Assembly (NCBI RefSeq): GCF_001642475.1
Contig: NW_019174043.1
Coordinates: 39,114-103,113 of the forward strand
From: Fonsecaea monophora
Lineage: Eukaryota > Ascomycota > Eurotiomycetes > Chaetothyriales > Herpotrichiellaceae
Length of the DNA: 64,000 bases
Direction: 5' to 3'
This document shows, one piece after another, positions 55,712 through 64,000 of the stretch. The notes below the pieces were generated by a model that ran no database searches, was not told the DNA's origin, and worked only from the letters and a program-made list of their open reading frames with translations. Each line of letters begins with the position of its first letter. Position 1 is the stretch's first letter. The position numbers were made by a program, and so were the translations under genes.

Positions 55712-57922
55712 TTGATACTCTGCGAATGTCGACAATATCATCAGCACTCAACCTGCGCAACGCATCGTCCAGGCTTTTCAGCCACAAATCAGGCTAATCT
55801 TTACTCGATCATCATCACCTCCCGTCGATTATATTGAGGCATCCTTGATATTACCGCCCAGGCTTCAACGAGCAGTGGTCTTGTAATCTCTGACTCGGTA
55901 CAAAGTCACCTTCTTCGCTTGCATCAATGGTGCAGGAATATGCCACGTCTTGCGACGCCAACATACTCACCGGGGACGCTTCTGTGTCTGAATGCAGAGC
56001 TTCAATCCTGATGAGCGAGACTCGAAGGAAAAGACCAAGAGAACAGACATTCAGGACCGTTGTGTAATTGTGTAACAGTTGTCTCCCCTTTGCTTGGACA
56101 GAAAAAAGCACGTGGAGACCACATCCCTGTCATTTTGATAATTGCCAAGAACTACACCCCTTGTCGTTGAACGGAAAAGTGGGGTTTTGAGCAGCAGCAG
56201 AATCTTTTTCCTCCTCCACTGACAAATCTCCGTCCTACTTTTGCTTCGAGACTTGAAGCATGGATGGAAGACTGCCCATCAAACTCCGAGAACCTCCTCT
56301 CCAGGTACTGCAAAAGCTCAGCCTCAACCATGCACAGTACCACACCTTCAAGATCCTCGCCGTCCGAGTCCGGAGAGACTACGCTGCCGTCCATCCACAA
56401 TCCAAATGGACGAACGTCAATATATCCTGGGCGCCTTGCCTGTACGAGAGAAATCTGTCGTCAGGCATATGTTGCTCAACCTATGTATCGAAGCGAACCT
56501 ATTCCCTCCTACCACCGAGCGAACTGTGATAGAAGCTGGTATGGAACACAGGATACACATGGTGCGGCGTGCCTGGCATGATACACAAAAATGGTGGCCG
56601 AAAAGAAGCGTCGATTCAACAAAAGATAGGCCTTGAGGAGCGATCAACGGCACTTGTCTCTTTGGTCTTTGTGGTTCCATCGGCTCAAAACATACGCGTT
56701 GAAAGCTCTCAGCTTCGCCACATCATGGAATTTTGAAAAAATAACAAAACAACCTTCCACTTCCTTGACCAAGCGTCTCATACATACCCCGACCATCGAA
56801 GGCGGTGTCGCACGCAGTCAAAAGGTCCACAAACTGGTGATTCCTCACCCAGGCCCCCCATCGCTGGTCGTTTCAGCAAGATGGATGTCGAATGCAGCTA
56901 CCTACCTCTTGTCATGCTCTCTCTTCCTCAAGATCGGAATATACTGGCATTATCCAAAAGTTCGGGCAGGAATGTGGCTTGGAGGAGTACTTATACCAAC
57001 GACCAAGCGATCAAGTAATTCGGAAGTAGTCCGCTCTAAACCCAGAACTCTTTAGCAGCATGCTGGCAGATCAGCATTCAAGAATATGGCTGATGCGTTC
57101 CACCCTGCGCCGTCAGGAAGGATCTACAACGAGATGAGCCTGCCTGCTGGGAGGCAGGCTGTAACAGGTTGTCCAGTCTCGAGGTGATACAAAGCACAAC
57201 ACCAATTAGCCCATTCTTCTCGATTCATTGCCGCTTTACTTCTTTTCGACGTATGAGGCGACATATACTTTTGACTTCCAAGTATTTGAGGCTCGGCTCA
57301 GGTGCTGATGAGAATGAATGGCATGACGATAGCAGCTGATCCCCTTCAGACAAGGTCAGTGACCGAGGACATCCAAGGCAGAAAACATCTTATAGACTAA
57401 GGGCAGCTCTGTCGGTCGCTCGACTGCTGCAGCCGTTTGCCGGTGGTTGAGGGCGTCAAACAATTTGATCCAAAGACACCATGATTCTCGTTCTTGCAGA
57501 AGACTGTTGAAGCCGACCACAGCTATCACCGGCTTTCTATAAGCTGGGTCGGCGAGAAGACGAGTGCTGCGTCATAACAAGTTGGCCTTGATGCGGAAGC
57601 TGCGCAGCCTGCTGTCGGACCGTTCGAGGCTCGGAGATGCTTTACAAGAAAAGAAGTCTTTCCGACGTTGTTCCTAGACTCGACCACGTGGTTGAGGCCT
57701 CGTCGCTCGTGCCCGTCGAGTGCTATCAGAAGGTTAGGAATCCCTGATTGATGGATTGTCGCGCAGTTACATCCTGATCAGTCGGCGAGCGAGCCCACTC
57801 ATCGGCATCGTGTCGAATCCGTGCCTCCAAGGCATCACCCTGCTGTTGCATGAGCCGATGAAGACCTTGTCCACCTCGATATCTTCCATCTTAGGGCCAA
57901 GGGTGAAACAAATGTACTCAGG
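55712..57922. other. no supportable gene
   Basis: Open frames at 56241-56636 and 56633-57055 (plus) lack motifs. An inverted repeat GCCTGCCTGCTGGGAGGCAGGC at about 57142 could form a hairpin. Confidence 0.35.
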
Positions 57923-58215
57923 GAGGTTCATTTACAGCTGGTTTCCCGGTTGGCGTCCTCGAAATTATCCAGGCTCGGCCTGACGTCTGTAAGAGGAACG
58001 ACATCCCTGTGGCGACACCCTTGGAGTCCTATCTCTGCGTCAACTTTGGCACGGGCCCCCTCGACGACGCCATGGCATGGGTCGAGTACTGCAGCTGCAC
58101 CAAGGACACGGACAATGTGAACCTGAGAGCCACGAGGAGCCCTATAATGTCAAGCACTGGACGCTGGGCAACAACATGTGGACTGCATCGATGGCATCTA
58201 GCAAGACACTCAACC
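57923..58215 (+). pseudogene. GH51 alpha-L-arabinofuranosidase relic
   Basis: A plus-strand frame reads RPDVCKRNDIPVATPLESYL, then CVNFGTGPLDDAMAWVEYCS, a highly conserved block of glycoside hydrolase family 51. After a frame change it continues HEEPYNVKHWTLGNNMWTAS, which aligns with the family block YNVKYWALGNExWG. The catalytic acid/base glutamate of LGNE is Asn here. Only about 95 residues of a protein of more than 600 are present, split by a frameshift, so this is a dead fragment. GH51 enzymes release arabinose from plant cell-wall polysaccharides, which fits a plant-associated fungus (inference). Confidence 0.7.
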
Positions 58216-58299
58216 CCCTCTGTGAGGTCGTCACTGATGGCCCTCCTAGTCAGCTTTTGAAACAGATGCTTCCATGGACAGTGGAACAAACTCGAGAAT

Positions 58300-58653
58300 G
58301 TCGTCGTCGTCCAAGCTTTTCTCCAAACCAGATTGCTACACGGTCTTCTGCAGCGCATAGTCTTCCTCAAGCTCCCCAGAGTGTCGAGTTGCAGCCGTCG
58401 CAGATATTCCTTGCTGATTGGGTCGATTTCAATGGCCGGATCAGGACTTGAACAGGCATACAATCTTCCGCGTTTGCACAATCTCTAGAGATTTACCGTT
58501 GTTGACATTCGCCACAGCCTCCAACCATCGGCGGTGCTGTTGGACTGATGTTGAATCGACGTCTTTCGGCACATTGTTCACAACGAGGCATTCTTCTCTC
58601 TCTCGGCGTCGTCGAGGCGCAACCTCCAAGATCCCAGTGCTCTTATTCGACAC
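58300..58653 (-). pseudogene. possible eroded gene fragment
   Basis: A minus-strand frame to about 58441 reads KSTGILEVAPRRRREREECL, VVNNVPKDVDSTSVQQHRRW and LEAVANVNNGKSLEIVQTRK. An adjacent frame continues AIEIDPISKEYLRRLQLDTL near 58.43-58.36 kb. The pieces are coherent, but no family is recognised and no start is seen. Confidence 0.3.
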
Positions 58654-59269
58654 CCGCGGCGTCCACTGATACTCCAGCAGTCAGTTGATAGGTCGAGAGG
58701 GATTGGGATGCTGCTTCTAGCGCTCGCAGGACCAGTATTTGCACAGGCCTAGTACCCATGGCCGATCAGAGAGACAACCATGAGTACAAGAGGTTCGACA
58801 ACGGCAGCTGGGGCGATGACCGTTACGAGGGAGCAACCAAGCAAGCTTGCAGAAGCAACCAGCCGAAGGACGAAGCAACGACTTGATTGCGACGACCAAT
58901 ATCGGGCTGAGGCGGGCGACACGCACAGAGGAGCATGGAATGGATTCCCCGGTGACTGAGTCAGTCACATACAATTCCCCAAGGGGTCGTACAAGTCGTT
59001 CAGTTGGTTGCGGAAGCCAATGAGTCGGCGCCCTCTATCCGAAGCCGCTGGTTTCTAGAAGACCACTGATGTCAATGACTCCCAGCGAGTGCTCAACACG
59101 AGTAGCCATCTTTGACTCTCGTCTCCAGCCCGGATCGGCACTTGATTTTCGTCCATGAGGATCTCTGGGTCGTGGCAGGTCTTGGTCTTGATGCACAGAC
59201 AGCCCTTCGTCGGATGTCAGCCAACCGTTGAACGATACCGACACTCACAAAACTTATTCAACAAACAAA

Positions 59270-59530
59270 GCCCTCGCCTTTGATGAGAACAGGCGAGCAA
59301 AAAGTCCGAGAGACGATACCTGAATCCAGTCCAAAGGTACATCGACCACGGTGGAGGGGATATATGAGAGAATGAGTGCCAGACTGTTCTCGGTCCCCAC
59401 GAGTTTGACACCCTGCGAGATGCCAGCGACGTTGGAGGCGCCGATGCTGCTGCGCTCGAGGAACGAGACGAACCAGATGGATTAGCCACGGCAGGACGTG
59501 TCGGTCAGAAAAAAGGACGCGAAACCTCCG
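59270..59530 (-). pseudogene. MFS permease relic (Dal5/anion:cation symporter-like)
   Basis: The minus-strand frame reads VSFLERSSIGASNVAGISQG, then VKLVGTENSLALILSYIPST and VVDVPLDWIQ, ending at a GTATCG donor-like site. This matches the first transmembrane region and loop of fungal allantoate-type permeases (FLDRxNIGNAxVAG, then ALxxFxIPYxxxEVPSN). An in-frame TAA lies just upstream near 59484. The remaining helices are not found in the expected position, so only a fragment survives. Confidence 0.6.
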
Positions 59531-61150
59531 ATTCTGTCAGAGCCATGTCTTCCTCTGTAGTCCCTTCGAACTCAGGGCCTGCTCATTGCTCCAGATCACC
59601 CCAGACGCCCTCGAGGAGCGACCCGCGGTCGGTGCTACAGCGACAACGCTCACGCGCCACGGTTTGGTGTGCAAGAAATTGAGTGGTCCCCGCAGATAAG
59701 TCGTGCGTCAAGGGAACGGGTCGATTGAAGGACACGTCTGGAAGAGGGCGGCTGCTCTCGATGCGGGCCTCTGAAGGTGTTGCTGACCACAAATTCATGA
59801 GCAACACAGCCTGGATGATAATGAAGCTGTCGTGTTCAAAGTAAGTCCACAAGCAGTGGAACGACCCAGCATTTATGGAGGCCTGAGTCTGGTCAAGAAC
59901 GATGTATCTTGTAATCATGCAATTCAGCCACCAAAAGCCCTGTCCAAGTCGACCTCCACATGTGGTAGTGGGTGCTGCACCTTTTGATCAACGTCGAAGT
60001 GGCCCAAAGACGAGACCCTGAGCTGATTAAGGGGGAAAGACTGGCGCGTCCTCTTCACCACTCCAGCGAAGACTAGTAATGATGGGCAAATCCAAACTCT
60101 CCCGATCCTGACCCATATCGGCATGGCCATGGTGAATACCGTTCAACATAGACCTGCTCAGAGAGAGCGGCAGGGCTGGGGGATTGCCTATTTCCTGGAT
60201 GATCAGGCCCGAGCACAGATATGATGGCCAGAACTCACTGTACAGCCCTCGTGGTCGAGCTCCAACTTTCCCAGTGCACAAACGACTCCATGTGCCATCT
60301 CACACCTCGATCCAGTGAGTGGATGGCACCATTCAAGACCACTGCGTACAGGACAATCAACAGGACACTATTTCTCGCAGTCGCGTCCAGACGGACGATG
60401 CCGTGTCGGTGACAAATGAAGAATCGAGGTAGACATGATGCAGGTTAATCATTGCACGTCTCCAGTGGTGTGATTGCTCGATCCGAACCCTCGTGTGGAC
60501 AATCGAAGCATCAAGGCTGCTCAGGTTGAAACCGGACAGAACCGTGGTGAGGATGATATCAGAGACAGCGATGCATATGACGAGGTGGAAAGAGTGAATG
60601 ATGACCAAGGATCAGTCCCTTGTTCAGCGAAAGGCGGAACAAGACCCGGGGCAGACAGGGCCGTTCAAATGATATTGAGCAGGCTCTGCCATGATTGACA
60701 AAGTGCAGCAGAGTGGCTTCGTTAGGCTGCACGATGGACCCTCCTGCACTCACTCTGTTCCATGAAACGACAGGAAACATCGTTCCAACCTTGGAGGAGA
60801 AGAGTCTGGATTCAGAAAGTTCAAGGGAGGATCGCCAGGGCTGTAGACACACAGAACAGATGGTGCCGAAAGTTCCAGCTAGGGATCAGCTATGTTCAAG
60901 GACGATCTGAGCCCTCAAAGACCGGGTCGGTCGCCACAAACCGAGTCCCCGCTCCGGAAACAAGACTCATCAACCTGCGCCATGAAACTGTGGAGAACAC
61001 TTACAAGTACGCTCAAACGAAAACCTGGAGGTACAGGTAGCGATGAAGTATGCAGGATATCACGGCCAGGGTTTCCCTCCCGAACAACGCAGCCACGGGA
61101 TTCTGACATCACCCAATGTCGGTAGCCTTTGGTTGAAGCCAGTGGCACCG
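59531..61150 (-). other. minus-strand hydrophobic gene remnants, unassigned
   Basis: Several minus-strand frames carry membrane-like segments, including SFIIIQAVLLMNLWSATPSE (near 59.8 kb), RGLYSEFWPSYLCSGLIIQE (near 60.2 kb) and SFHLVICIAVSDIILTTVLS (near 60.58 kb). They are interrupted by stops and frame changes. They may be pieces of one or more membrane-protein genes, but no order or family could be established. Confidence 0.3.
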
Positions 61151-62840
61151 AACCGCACTAGGAACCCAGCATTGACGATGATTCGAGCCCATCGTCGAGA
61201 ATCCGCCGACGGTATCCCACACAGAATTCTACCTTGACCATTCTCTTGCCTTGGATATGGCGCAGATTTCGCTTTTCCTCCTTCTTTGCATTGTTGGTAC
61301 TGGAGTTCCAGGCGGTTTGGTTCGCCGATGTCGCTAGCGTCCGTAGCACGACATGTTGGTGGAAATCGGCAAAATTCCTTTTGATGAGGGTTGCACGGAC
61401 TTGCAATTGAACTTGCCGACAAACACCACGCGAAGAGGACTTGGGAGTGAATTCTTCGAATAGATCGATGTTTCGCGGGCGGCTGGATGCTCCAAGATCT
61501 TCTGGCATCGTCATTAGGTCAGGTGAGTTCTTCTCGCCAGAGGGAGAGCGATCGAACGACAAGTAGCGTTGCCAGAAGTCAATTGCTAGCAACGCAGGCA
61601 ACGAGACAAGCGCAGGCATGAGATCACGTTACACCAAGCCACCCCTTGAGGAAGGTAGTGGGGCAGACAAACTTTATTTGGACAACCACGACCCACTTGG
61701 ATCAACCACCTCGACTTGCGGCCCATTCGAGTCTTGGTCTGATTCTCTCTCTCCTGAATCCTGGCACGAGAGCGGCGCTCACGCCACACTTGGCCGCCGA
61801 GAACACGCCTGCAAAGGGCCAAGTGACCGCATCAAAAAGGCTCCTGGAATGCCTCCAGGAGCTCCTGTTAAGCGTCAGATGCCGGTGCCGATTGCCAATT
61901 CATGTGCCTTGAGTACCTTGTCGACTGGGCACTTCGAGTTCTATCTCCTTCCAACCTCGCATCCTGCACGCCCAGATCCTCGGGAGCTACCAACAGATCA
62001 GTCTTGTTGCATCCCTCGCCTTCGCGCACTCTCTGTGGACAGTGTTCAATGCAATCAGGGTCCTCCTTGCCCGCAACAGCAATTGAGCAAGATCCGCCTA
62101 GACTCGGGGAGATGCAATTCTTTGAGCAGGCCATCATCGCCCTACAAGCCATACTCTCTGTCGTGTCGAGGCTCGGTCATTCATTCGCGCTGGTCACCCC
62201 GATCACTGGCGTCTTGATAGAGGCCTCTTGTCCCCAAAGTCACTCTCGGAAGACGATTTCTGACCCTGTCACACGAAGCTTCCATAGCCAAAGCGACAAC
62301 AACAACAACGGCATCCTCTACTTGGAGTTGTCGGGTCCAGTTCATGGCGCTCATTGCCTCTGGGATTGCTCTCTAGAAGTGAACAGAACCCTGGACATGA
62401 TCCAGACCTGAAGACTGTCCGGGAGCTCGAGGAATCCGCCACAGCGAGAGACAGGGAGAGATTGGGGGCAAGGAGACCGCTGTGGATCAGCTTCTGGAGG
62501 CTGAGGTCTACGAAGCAGTCGAATCTGAGATGGCAAGGCTGCTGGAAGCTCGACCCCGAAGTCAAACCTCGTCTGTTCGTCATTTTGGAACCCGATAAAC
62601 ATGGCAAAATGAACCAACCAACAATTGATCGAGATCGAATATAGCCGACAGACGTCTCGAGTCCAAACGGCTACTAGCGGCAGTGGTTTGAGTCACACAT
62701 ACTCACCGCATATGATTTGAACAGTTGTTGGAACTGGAATGAACGTTCAAACCAGTTTCCGTGCCCGACGCTGCATGAGGTCCGTTTGATGCTGCCCGGT
62801 GGTTGCGTCTCCATCCCGTAATTGCCAAATTCCTCGCACA
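61151..62840. other. no supportable gene
   Basis: A 153-codon minus-strand frame (61619-61158) begins MPALVSLPALLAIDFWQRYL, possibly a signal-like start, but shows no family motif. Plus-strand frames to 62644 are also unassigned. Confidence 0.3.
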
Positions 62841-62843
62841 GGC

Positions 62844-63596
62844 CTAGCACTCAGCAGCACCGATTGGAGGCACCGGTGTACCAGTCGTCGACCACAAGGC
62901 ATCGGCATTGGGAAGGTCGTGTCGCATGACCATCACCCCTACATCGCCCGTCATCCCATCAGGATCATCATTTATCGCCGTCACAACACTCACGACTATC
63001 AACGTTATTACCGCTGTCACCGTCGCAACCACAATCGTCATAAAGAGATTCAACTCCGTCTTGAGCATTAGGATTGTTGTGTGCTCAAACGCGAAGCTGA
63101 TTCACGGTCATGTTCAAAACGCATGCACCGGACGCAGAGGGTATAAGCGGCCTTTCAGACAGAAGCCGTCGAGAAGGCTCATCGTCTTTGCGTTGAAACG
63201 AGAGTCCAACAGTCCTCCCACCTTGAGTGTGAAGGGAAGATCCTGGGCACTCCCGCAAACATGGTCATACTTGACGACGGTGTCCGCAAGGTCTTGCAGA
63301 TGATATGAGGAAGACAACTCCATCATTCTGCAACGATCAATCCAATCAGGCTAATGCCTTTAATGCTGGGCCACGAGAAAGGCCAGTCGACGACCAACAA
63401 GCGTGTAAACAAGGCCAATGCTGATATTAGCCAATTCAAGAACAAGGATGGCAGTGAATGGGCTCGTCGCACAGATAAGGCTACCAATCACGGCTGAAAA
63501 CATTGTCCCTTCAATGCAGATCGCGTTTCCCCTGATCGGCCACAGTATCATTCTGGGAAGAAGAACAAAGGCAAATGCGGGAGCCAGCAGTAAACC
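62844..63596 (-). pseudogene. membrane protein remnant
   Basis: From about 63596 the minus strand encodes GLLLAPAFAFVLLPRMILWP, then AVIGSLICATSPFTAILVLE and NISIGLVYTLVGRRLAFLVA to a stop at 63360. A soluble block (LQDLADTVVKYDHVCGSAQD, KTMSLLDGFCLKGRLYPL) runs to 63114. A further helix, FMTIVVATVTAVITLIVVSV, lies before a stop at 62844. The three blocks could be exons of one gene or a broken reading frame. The family is not recognised. Confidence 0.4.
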
Positions 63597-63606
63597 TGAC
63601 TTCTAT

Positions 63607-64000
63607 CTACTCGACCGCCACGTCTTGATCGCAGTCTGTGATGCTAGGGAAGGAGTTCTTGGTCGATACTGGCGCCTCCCACCACAAGACATGTTCCAGG
63701 ATGGATTCACCAATCTTCGCAACGGAAAAATGACAGGTAAATTGGCCCATCACAGCGAGAATGGAACATACATCTCCAGTCAACTTTCTGTAATTCAAAT
63801 CTCCCTTGAAAATCACCAGTTCGCTCTCCTTGAGATCCTCGACCAAACTCGGCGCCACGTGCGGCATGCACCAGAAGCTGCCCGCGTGGGTCCAGAACCG
63901 GTTCGGCCGGAGGATCAGTCTGCCCTCGCCGTGAAGGTCGCTCCAGTCGTCGAAGAGGAATTTGAATGTTGGGCGGCCTCTTTCGTTCGGCAGAGGCGCC
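63607..64000 (-). CDS. ARMT1/DUF89 damage-control phosphatase, partial
   Basis: The gene enters from beyond 64000 on the minus strand. The first exon piece reads RPTFKFLFDDWSDLHGEGRL, RPNRFWTHAGSFWCMPHVAP and DLKESELVIFKGDLNYRKLT, then GD followed by a GTATGT donor at 63771. The block LVIFKGDLNYRKLTGD is the signature of the ARMT1/DUF89 metal-dependent phosphatase family, which removes phosphate from damaged sugar-phosphate metabolites. Beyond the donor the same frame stays open to a TAG at 63607 with SFPSITDCDQDVAVE, which may correspond to the family's RTCKADVVVGL strand in eroded form. Whether the gene is intact cannot be judged from this window. Confidence 0.75.
   Translation of the reverse strand, partial: APLPNERGRPTFKFLFDDWSDLHGEGRLILRPNRFWTHAGSFWCMPHVAPSLVEDLKESELVIFKGDLNYRKLTGDVCSILAVMGQFTCHFSVAKIGESILEHVLWWEAPVSTKNSFPSITDCDQDVAVE

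Overview
The window looks like genomic DNA from a filamentous ascomycete (Pezizomycotina). Genes are sparse. The introns that can be resolved are 46-80 bases long, with GTATGT/GTGAGT-type donors and CTAAC/CTGAC-type branch sites. Two gene types are diagnostic for fungi: a Zn2Cys6 transcription factor and several fungal-only nuclease-like families. No rRNA, convincing tRNA, CRISPR array or complete transposase was found. The species cannot be named from the sequence.

Left part (1-11 kb): a single-exon JmjC-domain gene (623-2482), a decayed protein kinase (4579-5365, minus), an HNH-type gene (5889-6960), a 220-base inverted-repeat element with telomere-like motifs in its ends (7398-7617), and two decayed genes (about 8218-8936 plus; about 9840-10900 minus). 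The region 11-15.4 kb has no gene I can support.

Middle (15-28.5 kb): a four-exon Zn2Cys6 regulator (15485-17118), a two-exon unknown gene (18010-19152), a PD-(D/E)XK-like gene (23832-24962), a small conserved-looking coiled-coil gene (25699-26195) and a second PD-(D/E)XK-like gene of a different family (26721-28448, minus).

Centre right (32-48 kb): a third PD-(D/E)XK-like family (32776-33771, minus), an HNH_2-type gene (34088-35285, minus), a minimal kinase probably spliced to a helical tail (35608-36888), a repeated gene pair in inverted orientation (38.3 and 42.3 kb), a kinase relic (40.9-41.95 kb), the one clear housekeeping gene, mitochondrial inner membrane protease subunit 2 (43609-44850), and a second member of the 23.8-kb nuclease-like family (47031-48057, minus).

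Right end (48-64 kb): gene-poor, holding eroded fragments of ordinary catabolic and transport genes: a GH51 arabinofuranosidase, an MFS permease, membrane proteins, and an ARMT1/DUF89 phosphatase running off the edge.

The pattern resembles a fungal accessory or subtelomeric region. Four restriction-endonuclease-fold-like genes in three families, two HNH genes and two or three kinase-like genes lie within about 45 kb, several with altered catalytic residues or damage. Such stand-alone nuclease and kinase domains recall the effector or conflict domain repertoire described for eukaryotic Crinkler/RHS-type systems, but that link is inference. All exon-intron structures were read by eye.
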